Shown in pieces: positions 45,690 through 57,709 of a stretch of 64,000 nt of DNA. The stretch is from positions 12,584,663-12,648,662 of the forward strand of contig OY986964.1 in the NCBI GenBank assembly GCA_963920575.1, in the 5' to 3' direction. Position numbers and translations under genes: made by a program. A model generated the notes under the pieces. That model saw only the letters and a list, made by a program, of their open reading frames with translations. It was not told where the DNA came from and did not search any database. Source of the DNA: Narthecium ossifragum. Its lineage: Eukaryota; Streptophyta; Magnoliopsida; Dioscoreales; Nartheciaceae. Position 1 is the stretch's first letter. Every line of letters starts with the position of its first letter.

Positions 45690-47577
45690 TAGGATTCATC
45701 TCCAAACCAACATAAATCCAGCATCAAAGTCATCTCGAGGAACATTGAGTCATGGAGATACCTGGGAATCCTCCTTGACTCGCGTAGATTGCAATTCAAG
45801 GACTTCTCACCTTTAATCGACGCAGTCCAGAGGAAGGTGGCAACATGGAGATGCCCGACCAAGGCGATCGCAGGGCGAGCCGTGCTGGTGCAAACAGTCC
45901 TCCTAGCAATGTCGGTGTATGTCATGTCCTCAATCCCTACTTGGATCACCATTCTAAACAAGATCTCCGCCTTGGCTCAAGAATTTCTTTGACAAGGAAA
46001 GAAGGGGTCGATCTCTAGGGTAGCATGGGACATTGTCTGTCGGCATAAAATGGAAGGGGGACTTGGGTTCAAGGATCTTAAGAGATGGCATCTTGCGCTA
46101 AGGATGAAGCAAGCAGCCAGATTCCTCGACACGTGCAAGAACATATGGACCTCTATTTGTCGTGCCAAGTACAAGGTCATTGGAGTTCTCCCTCTTCTCA
46201 GACGTGCAACTCCAGGTTCCTGCCTCTGGCGTTCTATCTGCAAGGCAGCGGACATCCTTTGCAAAGGCTTGAGATGGGAACCCAACGCATCCTACCGCGT
46301 GAGTCTGCTTCATGATTGGTGGACAGGGGACGAGCCCTTGAGCTCCTACCCATGTCCGATGAGATCCGACGACAGAGCTTCACAGATGGCCATCCAAGAT
46401 CTAGTCTCCGATGATGGGAACTGGGATTTGTCCAAGCTCAACTCCCTGTTTCATCCTAGCATGATAGAAAGCCTTCTCATGAGCACCCCGCAACCCAATT
46501 CCAGCTGCGAGAGACCTAGATGGATGTGGAACAAAGACGGCGATGTCACCTCTGCTTCCGCCTATCAAATGCTAGAACACTTGGATGGCACATGCGGCAA
46601 CGGTGATCAACTCCAGCTCTAGAGGAGCGCTTGGAGAGCTCCCGCACCACCACGAGTGAAGATGTTTCTCTGAAAACTCTTGCATGGAAAGCTACTGACC
46701 AAATCTGTGCTTTGGAACCTCTGCCTTGCCTCTGATCAATTATGCACACGGTGTGGTATTGCGAAAGAAACTCTAGATCACCTGGTCTTTGAATGCAGAT
46801 TCGCACGGGAGATTTAGAATAGAGCACCACCTGAAACTTGCAACAGGGGGAGCAACTTGGGCATTGACAGCTATCTACATCAGCTCTGTCAATCCTAGAA
46901 GGTCGAGAAGAGGTAAGAGCAACGTCCTTATTCACCTATGGAGCTTGGTGGCTATGGAAAGACCGTTGTAAAATAGTGGCACGGGGGGCAGGCCTAGATG
47001 CCCGGGAGCTAACGCAATTGATCAGATTGAAGTCGAGAGAGTACATCAATATAGCCAACCTTCACAAGCAAAAAGTAGCCTCATCTGCAACCAAAGGAGT
47101 CAGATTCGAAACCGACACCTCCTTCGATTAGCCTTTCGGAACAGTTAGAATTGGGGTGGTATGCATCGCCGACAATGATCTCTTCCTCTGGTCTGAGAGC
47201 ACCACTCAAAGCACCAGCTCCATCCTAATGGGGGACTTCGTGGCATCCATTTAGCTGCTTCGATTGCCAAGCAGTGCGGCCTCAGGCGGATCCTCATTGA
47301 GAATGACTCACTTCATGCGATTAGAATAATAGAAGGCAGGATGCCACTAGTGGAGGAATGCAGAAGCATTGTGCAGGACATATGGTGGCTTTCTCGCAAC
47401 TTCATTGAGTTTCACGTCTCCTACATCCCCCGTGAAGACAACTTGTATGAGGACTAGTTGGCTTGCGAAGCTCTTAGACTCCACTTTGTTTTTGAGGACG
47501 CAGAGGAGATTGAGGGGCATGTCCCAGTCTCTTGGAGCAAGTTTGTACGTAACCTTTGCTCAATTAATAAAAAAAAA
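45690..47577 (+). mobile_element. 5'-truncated L1-type LINE
   Basis: The 3' half of a plant L1 ORF2: end of the RT/connection region (RYLGILLDSRRLQFKDFSPL, LAMSVYVMSSIPTWI, GGLGFKDLKRWHLALRMKQ), the zf-RVT domain (SAWRAPAPPRVKMFL, LCTRCGIAKETLDHLVFEC) and a plant RNase H (LIENDSLHAIRIIEG, VSYIPREDN). It is broken by stops, for example TGA at 45992 and TAG at 46621. The 3' end is a short A run (about 47567-47575). The 5' RT core and ORF1 are missing, as expected for truncated LINE insertion. Confidence 0.9.
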
Positions 47578-47933
47578 CATAACATAGGTATATATGGCAG
47601 GTCCATTTGGAACTTAAAAGCCTGACAGCCCGGCACGTGCCCACCTTCGGCAAAGAGTGTGGCTAGCTTAACACTATGACATATGCGCATGCCTCGCGCC
47701 ACCCAAGGGCCCAACCAACGGCAGCCCTCCACGATCGAGCGACGCTGGATGACGACCGCGTCCATGACCGAGTCCACTCCACGGTCATCGAGGCCACGCT
47801 CGATGATTCTGGAACGCGGCGAGATGAGACCAAAGACCGGGTAAGCGTGGTGGATTCTAGTTTCTTTCCAAGAAACAACCTTCTTCTAGTCCTATTCCTA
47901 CAAGGAGACGTGCTACTCTCCCTCTACTGCTAA
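47578..47933 (+). promoter_or_regulatory. upstream region of the first small gene
   Basis: A GC-richer stretch between the LINE end and the TATA box, presumably promoter. It includes an ACGT core (GAGACGTGC near 47905). An 85-codon frame crosses it but has no supporting motif. Confidence 0.4.
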
Positions 47934-47940
47934 TATAAAT
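47934..47940 (+). promoter_or_regulatory. TATA box of the first small gene
   Basis: TATAAAT, 61 bases upstream of the ATG at 48001, leaving room for a short leader of about 30 bases. Confidence 0.6.
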
Positions 47941-48000
47941 GAAGCCCCTTGCTCACTTCTTCTATCCATCGAAACAAGATTCCTACAAGAAGTTTGAGAG

Positions 48001-48249
48001 ATGGAGAAGATCCTGTTAATGTCGATCCTCAGCTGGGGTCCGGCCGATGTCGACCGCTCTTGGTGGAAGCCGGCGCTGAACAAGGAGAAGGCGAAGAAGA
48101 GCAGGGAGGAGTCGTCCGGCGAGAAGAAAGATAATAATGGTCCGAGAGAAACGGAGAAGAGCAAGAAGCAGCCAGAGCAAAAGGCGAAGGCGTGGTTCGC
48201 CCCGGAGTTCGATGGGATCAACTGCTTCGAGACCCTTGTTGCTCACTGA
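48001..48249 (+). CDS. small charged protein with FAPEFDG..CFETL tail (copy 1)
   Basis: 82 residues, no intron. It starts MEKILLMSILSWGPADVDRSW, has a Lys/Glu-rich, probably disordered middle (about 25-62), and ends WFAPEFDGINCFETLVAH. The same start pattern and tail occur in the gene at 53572, so both ends are conserved while the middle is not: good evidence for real coding sequence. The tail recalls short plant defence-elicited proteins (Avr9/Cf-9 elicited 146 type), but this is memory, not a search. No signal peptide or membrane segment. Function unknown. Confidence 0.75.
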   Translation: MEKILLMSILSWGPADVDRSWWKPALNKEKAKKSREESSGEKKDNNGPRETEKSKKQPEQKAKAWFAPEFDGINCFETLVAH

Positions 48250-48736
48250 TTCCTGCCACTCATGATTCTCTCTTCCTATTAATATTGGTGCCGTGCTGCA
48301 TGATTTTTGTCTTAATAGTATCAATGTAGCGAATTCTTTTAAGGTGTCAGGCCCTGCTGATCTCTTTGTACAGCAACCTAAATTCTCAATATGAAAATAC
48401 TTTAATTTCTGCGCCTAAATCTTTTGTGACTATTCTGAGCGTTGGTTTCAGAAGCCAGCATATTTTTTTTCTTTTGATCATAAATCGCTGCAACTGGTTC
48501 CTGGAAGAAAAAGAAAACTAGGACGGAATCACGGTTGTGCCAACAAGCATCCGGTGTGTTTTGCCAACACGCAACAAAAAGATTTAGGACGGAATCAGGA
48601 TTGCCCCCCTTGGAATTCTCCAATTTTGGCTCCTATGGAACGTATTGATGGCGTGACGGACTGCACCAATGGCTGTTTTTAGATAGATAACCTTTGGATT
48701 CCTTCATCAGACGTCCAATAACATCTTTCCATTTTT
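48250..48736. other. downstream of copy 1, no gene recognised
   Basis: AT-rich, includes the presumed 3' UTR of the small gene (TTAATATTGG, TTAATAGTATC). A 73-codon frame on the - strand has no known motif. Confidence 0.4.
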
Positions 48737-48769
48737 AAAATGTTAGTTTTTCTCGGCCAAGTTTCGTAT

Positions 48770-49562
48770 TGAATAATTTACATGTTAGTGACACCCATGT
48801 TGTTTTTTACATATATGAGTGTCACTTTTGGTATTTTTTTACACATTAGTGACACTTTTACTTGATAGGATGAAATTGCCTTTCACTAATGTGCAGTTTC
48901 TCATTTGCTACGTAGCTTCATTCATTTGTTGTGTAACTTCATGTACTTGTTACGTAACTTCATTTTAATACGTAACTTCATACACTTGATATTATAGTTG
49001 ATGTGAAATTACTCAACAAGTAAATGAACTTCCGCAACAAATGAGGGTAATTTTGTCCTATTAAATAAAAGTGGAGTAATTTGCATATAAGTGGTACTCC
49101 AAGCTAAGTTGCTTTTTTGCATATTAGTGTCATTTTTTTTTATCTTTTTTTTGTATATTAGTGACACTTGTACTTGACAGGATGAAATTACCCTTCACTT
49201 ATATGCAGCTCCTCACTTTTTACACAACTTCATTCACTTATTGCGCACCTTCCTTCACTTGTTGCGTAATTTCATATACTTATCACGTAACTTCATTTAC
49301 TTGTTACGCAACTATTATCTTGTTTATAATCACATTATGAATGGGATTACGAGACAAGTGAATGAAGTTGCACAAGTGAGGACAATTTCATCCTATTGAG
49401 AAAAAATGTCACTAATATGGAAAAAAACATCAAAAGTGACATTAATACAGAACAAACAACATGGAGTGTCATTAATATATAAATTACTCATAAAAGTGTC
49501 ACTAATATGCAACTATCCGTATAAGTGGCACAATGTTGTAAAAAACATTAATATATAAATTT
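48770..49562. mobile_element. fold-back element with TTAGTGACAC subrepeats
   Basis: The left half has repeats of TTAGTGACACTTTT, CTTGATAGGATGAAATT and GTAACTTCATTCACTTGTT; the right half has their reverse complements in reverse order (CAAGTGAATGAAGTTGC, ATTTCATCCTATTGAG, AAAAGTGTCACTAATATG). Long imperfect inverted repeats without an ORF indicate a non-autonomous fold-back or Mutator-like element. The edges are approximate and no target duplication was confirmed. Confidence 0.65.
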
Positions 49563-49716
49563 CTCCACATTTATTAAAAGACCCACCCATAAGAAAGCAA
49601 ACCCAAAAATCCCTATAGAAAATGGGGAAGAGGAAAAGCATCCGATATGATCTCTAAAATCATTTAATAATAACAACGGTCAATGGTCGGCGGCCGTGGG
49701 GCCTCTTTGTTTGCAT

Positions 49717-50728
49717 CAGTGGTGTCCAGGGGTGGATCTAAGAGTAGGCTACACCGGGTTGTAGCCTGGCAGCCCACAAGGAAGTCTCTTTAGTAATTTG
49801 GTTTAGCCCAGTTACAAAAAGCCCAACACCAATTTAGCCCATGCAAGTGTCAGCCCAAGCCAACTTACGAGTATTTTGCCAGCCCACCTGAGAACCCATT
49901 AGTCCATTACCAAGGCTCCTACTCGCTACTCGTATACAGCCAATGATGAAATGCAGAGTCTCTAGTCTCCTTTTCTCCATTTAAATTCCAAATTATTTCT
50001 TTCCTGAAAATTTTGAAGATCAAATACTCACAAGTCACAACTTCATCTCTTCTATTAGTTCCATGTAAAGGATATGGGGAGATTTAAGCTCTTCTTCATC
50101 TTCATCGAAAAAGAGTGAAAATGTTCTTCCTATTTCTCTATTAGATTCTTTAGCGATTTTTAATAATTCTTCGAAAATGGTGGCTTGATTCTTATGTGTT
50201 TCAATGATTGACTTGATTCCATACGGGAAAAACCTAGTTTTTTGGGGGTTATGTTATTGTATAGATTAGGGATTAGAGAAAAGAAAAGATAATGGTATGA
50301 TGAATTTTTATATATATAATTCACCTAAAGCATGCTTAGAAGTAAATAATTAATTGGTTTATGGGAATCTAGTAGTTGATGATGAAACATGCTTAAGAGA
50401 CAAGAGTTAAAAATTAATTAATTTGCTTAGGGGTTGGAGTGTTGGAGACCATAGAGTTAGGGGGCCATCCTCACATATATAATATGTAGATTGCTAAATG
50501 CTAATCTATGAAGTCCTCGAGCTTTATTACTTGTTTGGATATACTGTTTGGTGTCTATCTTTCAATGGAATCTTACAGAGCTATAGTATTGCAGATATGC
50601 ATTAATGCATATGGTTTTGAACTGGAGTTTGGATTGCTTCTTATTGAATACATGGCATGATAAATTGATCCCAGGAAAGAGTTGTATATATTTATATTGA
50701 GTCCATAAATCCTGCTTAAAAGAGTCGC
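49717..50728 (+). mobile_element. left end and leader of a hAT element
   Basis: CAGTGGTGTCCAGGGGTGGATC at 49717 resembles the hAT terminus CAGTGGCGGATCCAGG. The sequence then runs without coding to the transposase fragment at 50729. I could not pair it with a right end carrying the same 8-bp duplication. Confidence 0.5.
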
Positions 50729-52565
50729 TTGCTTATTGAAGCTCTTAGGTTGGTTCTTGATATTGTTGGTGACCCAGGGTTGCGTAAACCCATTGAAACA
50801 TATGATGTTGGGATTATGGATGAAATTTGTAGGGGGTACTTGATCAAAGGCCCTTGTCAACCGTTTGGTCATAGTTTTCCCAAGAAAAAATATGGAAAAG
50901 ATATGAGAAGTTTTAGGGAGTCATGGTTCAAAGACTATGGGTGGTTGGAATACAGTATATCAAAGGATGCAGCGTATTGCTTATGGAGTTATCTGTTTAG
51001 GAAACCTCAAGGAGAACAAGGCGGAGGAGATTTGTTTATATGTACAGGATTCAACAATTGGAAAAAGGCAATAGAAAAATTTGATGAACATGTTGGTGTC
51101 CAAAATAGTTTTCACAATGAAGCTAGAGAAAAATGTGAAACACTCATAAATCAACGGCAAAGTGTGTCGCACATATTTTCCGCCCATGGGCATGACTAAG
51201 AGAATGCATATCACATTTGTTTAAAAATGGTTCTAGATTGTATTCATTTTCTTTTGGTGCATGGATTAGCTTTTCATGGTCATGACGAGTTTGAGAGTTC
51301 ATTGAGGAAAGACAACTTTCTTGAGCTTTTGGAATGTTACAGCTTATGTAATAAAAAGATTGCTAAGACAGTTATGGTTAATGCTCCTAGAAACAACCAA
51401 ATGACTTCTCTAAAAACTCAAAAGGAATTGGTGAATGCTTGTGCAACGGAGATCACACTTGCGATCATTAATGATATTGGGGGAGGATTTTTTTTCTCTT
51501 ATGGTTGATGAGTCACGAGATAATTCATTTTTTTCTCTAAGGTATTTTTTGCATTACTTAAAAAATAATTGATCATTTTGCTTTAGATTTCACCCCCCCA
51601 CCCCCCCTAAATCTCATCCTGGTTCCGCCACTGTGTAGGATCAAGGTAACTTAAAAGGATTTAAAAGGAGAGGATTAGTTTGGTTCTTGCAGATTTTATT
51701 GAGTTTGAAGGGAATTTAAAAGGACCATTTTGGTAAAATACATTAAGATGCTGTGATGTTTCATTGGAGTGAAATGGACAACTTATGTGTAGCATTGCTT
51801 CAAACTTTGAGAGATGATGGTTTCAATATTCTCCTTACGCATGTTATATTGGTTCATGGACAACATGACATTGATGTGCCTGATATGAGTACTCATTATA
51901 AACAAGCTAGTCATTTTTCTCAGTAAAATGATCACATCTCTGTCCAACATCATTATCATTATGACATATTTAATGTTGCAATTGATTTTCAATTGGAAGA
52001 ACTGGACACTAGATTCAATGACAATGCAGTGAAACTTCTCACGCTATGCTCTACTTTGGAACCCAAGAACAACTTCAAATTGTTCAACATTGATAAAATT
52101 TGCAGTTTAGCCGAGAAATTTTATCCCGTCGATTTTACTGAACAAGACATGCGCTATTTGAGATGCCAGCTTGAACATTATAAGCTCGATGTGCTTTGTC
52201 ATGCAAAGTTTCAGAATTTATCCACCGTTTCTGAATTATGTAGACAACTTGTGGAGACAAACAAGGCACAATAGTACAATATGATTGATAGGTTAATTCA
52301 CCTTTTGTTAACTCTACTTGTTTCCACAGCTACTACAGAACGAGCATTTTCAGCTATGAAGCTAGTTAAGACTGTTATTCACGATAAAATGAATGATGAT
52401 TTTTTGAAAGATTCTATGGTTATCTATATTGAAAGTGAGCTTGCTCAAAATATTGACATTGATGAGATAATTGACGAATTCTATGATCAAAAGAACCGTC
52501 GGACACAACTTCGCTGGTGTAAATTTACGTGTTTATTTTATTCACAAGTTTCTATGTTTATATAG
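50729..52565 (+). pseudogene. hAT transposase, ZMYM1/TTF-zinc-finger type, broken
   Basis: 50729-51199 carries the TTF-type zinc-finger region (IMDEICRGYLIKGPCQPFGHSF, WFKDYGWLEYSISKDAAYCLW), then NEAREKCETLINQRQSVSH. 51227-51508 continues with FHGHDEFESSLRKDNFLELL and ITLAIINDIGG (DUF4371-like). A gap of about 250 bp follows, with GGTTCCGCCACTG at 51621-51633, itself like a hAT terminus. 51993-52274 and 52281-52565 give the C-terminal part with ELDTRFNDNAVKLLTLCSTL and the dimerisation motif STATTERAFSAMKLVKT. Frameshifts, stops (TAG at 52272) and the missing centre make it a pseudogene. Confidence 0.85.
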
Positions 52566-53331
52566 TATGCCTTTGAAATAAAAGCTAACAATCTCTGTCA
52601 TCTACGTGAATATAGCCAAATAAAGGCATGTATGAAATCTGATGAAGTCATTGTTGAAGTTCGCAATCTTGCTATTATTATTGCATTCACTTATAAAATT
52701 CTCTTACTTTCCAATGCAGAGTGGATGTCCAATTTATATTTGACTGTGTTTCTAGCGTATCTACTGCTGATGGTATTGCTGGATGCATCTAGCTGATGAT
52801 ATAGGGTATGATTACCTTGGATTGTTATCTATACTCAAATAAATTTTTCATTTGGCAATTGACTTATTTGTCTTAAATCCTTTCTTCGTTTCTTTGCCAC
52901 ACTAGTTGTTGGAGTAAGTTTTTTGGAAGTTTAGGCTGCAATATGATCATGTATTTCAGAATGTACATTTGTTTTGGATTTTTCATGACCTATTTAGTTA
53001 TTGTAATGCCACATCGCTTGTCCCTGGCCTTATTACAGGTTCCTAGTATTTGCATCATCAAATTGGTTGAGTTGTTAATTTTTCTCATCTTTAAACTATT
53101 TATCATACCTGCATTTGCTATTGCATTTATTCACAATTCATAATACCAAAATAATGTTATTTCTTTATCAGTATCAGACTATTTAGAACTTTAATAGAAT
53201 ATATGTTGTCAAAACAATAGCTATTATTATTATTAAATTTTATGAAATGAATCATGACAGCCCGGACGGAGTTCGAATCCTGATGAGCCCATGGCGGCGG
53301 TGTCACCGGAACGCTTCCAAATAAAAGCGCG
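52566..53331. other. intergenic DNA between hAT and copy 2
   Basis: AT-rich, no recognised gene. The sequence becomes GC-rich from about 53260 toward the promoter of the second small gene. Confidence 0.4.
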
Positions 53332-53485
53332 TGACGTCATCGTAACTTAAAATGCGAACGGTCGGCGCCGACTAGGCTGACCAGCTCCAGCTAAGACTAT
53401 ACCGACTCCGTCTCTTTCGTGGAATCAAAGCAAGAGAGTTCTCTGTAATTCTAGTTCTATCTGGAGAGTCTCACTTGCTATAAAG
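53332..53485 (+). promoter_or_regulatory. promoter of the second small gene
   Basis: Contains the palindrome TGACGTCA (53332-53339), a classic site for plant bZIP/TGA factors, and a TATA box TATAAAG (53479-53485) 87 bases before the ATG. A bZIP link would fit an inducible gene but is inferred from the site alone. Confidence 0.55.
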
Positions 53486-53571
53486 CCCTCCCAACGGCAG
53501 GACTCATTGCACCACCAATTTAATTCTTCGTCAAAGAAAAGTTCCCACAGAAATCTTTGGTTCTTGGAGAC

Positions 53572-53808
53572 ATGGACAAGCTCCGAATGATGTCGATCTC
53601 GAGCTCAGCTCCTGCGGACATCTACTCTAGTACACGAAAGGTGACGGCAACGGCGACAGGGAAGGAGACGAGGAACGGGCCGGAGGAGAATCACGAGAAG
53701 ATTAGTGGCGATCTGAGGGAGGAGAGGAGTCTGCCGGGAGAAGGGAGGACGCGGTTCGCGCCGGAGTTTGATGGGCTTAATTGCTTTGAGACACTCATCA
53801 GCCATTGA
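53572..53808 (+). CDS. small charged protein with FAPEFDG..CFETL tail (copy 2)
   Basis: 78 residues, no intron. I place the start at the ATG at 53572 (MDKLRMMSISSSAPADIYSS) because it aligns with copy 1 (MEKILLMSILSWGPADVDRS); the open frame extends a few codons upstream without another ATG. The middle is polar and charged; the end is FAPEFDGLNCFETLISH. A duplicate of the gene at 48001 in the same orientation, 5.6 kb away, with transposons between them. Function unknown; probably soluble. Confidence 0.8.
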   Translation: MDKLRMMSISSSAPADIYSSTRKVTATATGKETRNGPEENHEKISGDLREERSLPGEGRTRFAPEFDGLNCFETLISH

Positions 53809-55055
53809 AGCGCTTATACTTCTGATCAATTGCTAGACTTCGGCGGCAGGGGACTCTGTTCTCTGGGAATCGTCATGGAACCTGTGCTGCTAATTTGTAT
53901 GACAATTAATGACAACCAAGTAGGCTTTGATCATTAAGGAATGTATTATCACTAATCTCACATTCGTGTGGAATTGAAGGCTGTATAGAATCTATCACAG
54001 AACTTCGTTCAATTTGCTCAATACAAATATGCAGGCTTTACCCTCCTTTTTCAGAAAAGAAGGGTGAAAAAGGAAGCTTCTCTTTAAAGAATGACAATGG
54101 AGTAGATTCCCATCCTATTTACCCTATGGACAACTCTTAGACAAGGCATAACTTTTCTACAATTCTGAGTATTCATACATCTTCTCAACTCATGGAAATT
54201 TCGATAACCAGACACAGAGATATTTTCGCTTACACACAAAGGACCACCCATACTACTAGATCAGGAGTACAGTAAGATCAAATTCTCACTAGAGAGGTTG
54301 AGAAATAAACTTGGAATAGCACAAAACATCAATACCCCACTCTGGTTAAGAAAATACACTGAGATGTTATCCCACAAAAAAAACTATGAAGTATCATCAC
54401 GTAAATTGACCCCGCCAACCGTCTTAAACAATCACAACACCAAGACATTTTCTCAAAATTCTGCATAAGAAGGAGAAGAAAACATTCAGCTTATCATCAT
54501 AAGTATGCAAACACTGTAAGATTGACATCAACCCTAGTAAATGGACGATAATTTTCTGCGATCTTGTATATTCCTTTCTAGGTGTGCTGTCATGTAGCAT
54601 ACTTTTGCCATAGTTTAAGCTTCGTGCTAAGATGATGTTTCTATGTCGAGAATCAAATTTCATGTCTTTTACTTCTTCATTTTATTTAATGAACAGAAAA
54701 GAAGACAACTTGAAAATCACATATGAACTTTTGAAGCTTCTAGGCAATAGTGGAGCAACTTTTGCCCCATTACACTACCAATTAAACGGACATGCTGCTA
54801 TAAATACCCTTCAAGTTTTTAGGCTTCCATTACCAACATTTATGTCTCGAAGGCTTGTTTAGCAACTTGCAAGACCCGCACCAAGTCATGTATTGTTCAT
54901 ATTGCGCAATCCTACAGAAAGAGGAAATATCAAAAAATTCAGAGCAGACATACCAGACCGTTCATTCCATGCTGCTCGGCCTTGGTAGAGTGTGGCATAT
55001 ACTCCCTGAGAGAGAGATAAAATGCTGCTCTAACAATTTTCCCTTGATCAGTGAT
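53809..55055. other. intergenic DNA between copy 2 and the RRM gene
   Basis: Contains the 3' flanks of two convergent genes. No coding region recognised; the frames at 54424-54663 (-) and 54632-55202 (+) have no motif, and the latter runs over the RRM gene's last exon in the opposite direction. Confidence 0.4.
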
Positions 55056-57185
55056 TTAAGATTCTGCTCCCTGCTGCACAATTTCCCTCACCAGCATTGC
55101 ACGTCCACGGAACTCCTGTACAAGCATGAGAGAAAGGATGCACTTGAAGGCAAATCCAACTACCCTAATTACAATCATGAGTGGAATGTGATGGGAAATT
55201 GATACTTTAAATGTTTAGACAGACCCAGACATGAAGCTTGCAGTAAAATTTTGTTCAACTTTATGTAATGCATATATGCGCACAAGGGAAAGCAAAAAAA
55301 GGGCATTTACCGATCCACTTGTCTCAATTGCAGCTTTAAGCTCATCTGCGGAAGAGAAAGAAACAAATGCATAGACACGGTTTTTTCCTTCTTTGCGATC
55401 AAACAGCAACCTTGTACTAACTACTGTTCCAAATTGACTAAAATGCTCCCTCAAATCTTCAGGCCTTACAGACCATGCAAGATTTCCTACGTAGATCTTG
55501 TGTGGGGTCTCAAACACGAAGTCCTTCTTAGGTGCGGTATTCTGAGCCCCGGTATTTCTTCTTCCAGCAACCATGTCAGCAGAATATTTAACACGCATTT
55601 CACGCCCACCAAGATCCTGGAGAGAAAATGGAAAGCAAGAATTGAGTATGAGCCAAGCCTCATTTTAGCACATCTATTAGCTACAGGGATAACGTGAAAC
55701 TCACAGATCCATCCAGAGCAACAATTGCTGCTTTAGCTTCTGGAATAGAACTCATTGTAACATAGCCGCATCCTCGGCTGATGCCTGTCTCAGCATCTCT
55801 TGAAACCTGCAACAATGTCAAATTCCAAAGTAAATGCTGGTGACCAACACTCAGTTGTGATATTTAGCTGCAGAAGCAAATGTGTCCAGCCCAACAATTT
55901 AGAAAAAATAGCAGATGATATGAACTATCGACCAAGAAAGTCTTGAATCTTCATGAATTGGTTCTTCATCAGATACATAGGCTGCAGCTTTCACTCCTTC
56001 ATATGAGCATGTGATACGCAGATGCTGGTGTACAATGCTGAATTATTTTAGAACTGTTAGCTTCCAGGCTATTGATATGCAATCAACACCTGATTGTAAC
56101 TCTTAGTACCTTTGTGTGAAAGATACATATATCTTGCCTCGGTCTAGCAAACAACATGTTAGGGTTCCAATTAAAAGTGAAGCCAAGAATCATAATCTTT
56201 GAAACTTGTGAAAAGTCAGGCATCTTGAAAAGATTATCAAGCCCTCACCTTGTGGCAAGCACTCATTTCCACAAATTAAGAGCAACAAAATACAGAAATT
56301 TACACCTGCTGGTATCAATTGACAGTCGAATTCCAGCACTGCAAACACTGACAACTACCTTACCAACTTACAGAGCTAGCCTATCTAATCAGTATTTTAC
56401 TCGTGCAGCTCAGAAAATTGATCACCAATCATTTATTGTTACAAATAGACACAAAAGATCAGCAAAAATACACAAAAGATCAGCAAAAATACACAAGGGC
56501 GACAGCATTGGTTTGTCTATACAATTGTGACGGCAGAAAAGGACATCCATTTCACTAAAGATTTCTTAGTTCTTAGGGTGTGATCAAATGAAGTTACGAG
56601 CTTATCTAAGCACTACCAATAATAGCTATATGAGTTAATTATCAATCAGGGTACAATCGCAGAGGAAAAGCTTTCAAAGCTCGCGAGAAGGTAACCTAAT
56701 AGCCCATCCAATCTCGGTGGTGAATTATCCAAAGAACGGAAACGCACTGGATTTGAAGGAGGATAGAAGCGTGATAGTACCTCTACAGAGAGCACCGTGC
56801 CGAAGGGCTTGAAGAGGTCGAGGAGCTGGGAGATGTCGCAGCTCCTAGGGAGATTGCACACATAGAGCTCGCAGGGTCTCGTCCGAGTCCTCGGCTCCTC
56901 CGATGCAACCGCGTCATCCTCACCTCCCACCACCTCTGTCGCCGGAGACGCATGTGTCTCCTCTTCCGTGACAGCTCGAAGCCCCCGGAGCGGCTTACCC
57001 CTAGAAGCGAGGAAAAGAGGTGTTTGGGAGTGGAATAGCGAGATGGTGATGAGAGATGAAGAGGAGGAGGAGACGAGGGCGCACGAGAAGTTTGAAGGGA
57101 ATTGGAGATGGGATGGGTGGAGCGGCGGCTTGGGTCTTCGGAGGAGGGCGAGCTTGGCGGAAGCGGCGGCCGATACCGCTGTCAT
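55056..57185 (-). CDS. chloroplast two-RRM RNA-binding protein (At1g01080-like)
   Basis: Four exons on the - strand, all with GT-AG introns: 57185-56781, 55806-55705, 55616-55311 and 55115-55056, total 873 nt, 290 residues. The Ser/Ala/Arg-rich N-terminus (about 1-70) looks like a plastid transit peptide and is followed by an acidic linker. RRM1 spans about 106-180 (RNP2 LYVCNL, RNP1 RGCGYVTM), RRM2 about 209-285 (RNP2 IYVGNL, RNP1 RVYAFVSF), and the protein ends LVREIVQQGAES. This is the layout of chloroplast ribonucleoproteins that bind and stabilise plastid mRNAs and aid editing; the detailed match in memory is to the Arabidopsis At1g01080 protein. I chose ATG 57185 because it begins the transit-like peptide; an in-frame ATG at 57374 would add non-conserved residues. 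All exons are intact. Confidence 0.92.
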
Positions 57186-57374
57186 TGGAGCGCCGGGGGT
57201 TGGGAGCTTGGAACACGGATAAGGGAGGGAACTTTTGGGATTTCCGCTTGCTTGGTTTGGATGATATATGATATGAAGGTTGGAAACCATAGGTTCGGAT
57301 TGGATCAAATTGGACTCGAACCAGATATATTGAGAATGACTGACTCGTGTTTGGTGGCAGAAAATATAAGACAA

Positions 57375-57701
57375 AAAAAAGAAGAGATTCTTTACTTAAA
57401 AGAAAATTTTATCATTACTGACAGTTTACGATATTTTAGAAATTAACTCGTTTTATCAATTGTTCCATCCGGTACCTCACTTATAGGTTTTGGTTTTATT
57501 CCCAAAAAATACCTTTGACTTAGTTTTCATCAGTTATCTGAATTTTATTTCTTGACCAAAATACCCTTGTATTAGACATGGTTTTTCATTTTTTTCATAA
57601 ACAACAAAACACACACTAAAACTAATTTTTAACACTATCGTTTTCATAGTTTTTTTTAAAAAAAAATATAAGCCCGAAGGCTGAGACAATCAACTAGGCA
57701 C
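57375..57701. other. intergenic DNA upstream of the RRM gene
   Basis: AT-rich with homopolymer A/T runs; no gene recognised. It includes the presumed upstream flank of the RRM gene. Confidence 0.4.
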
Positions 57702-57709
57702 GGGACAGG

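Noticed and set aside
47676..47933. 85-codon + strand frame upstream of the first small gene
   Set aside because: It lies in the promoter region, ends at the TATA box and has no conserved counterpart before the second copy.
53268..53300. tRNA-like T-loop GAGTTCGAATCC
   Set aside because: No A box or cloverleaf upstream; an isolated match to the B-box pattern.
54855..55202. 115-codon + strand frame
   Set aside because: Antisense to the last exon and intron of the RRM gene, with no motif.
56646..57374. ATG at 57374 as start of the RRM protein and read-through past 56781
   Set aside because: The upstream extension is not transit-peptide-like, and reading past the donor at 56780 destroys RRM1; the spliced model keeps both RRMs intact.
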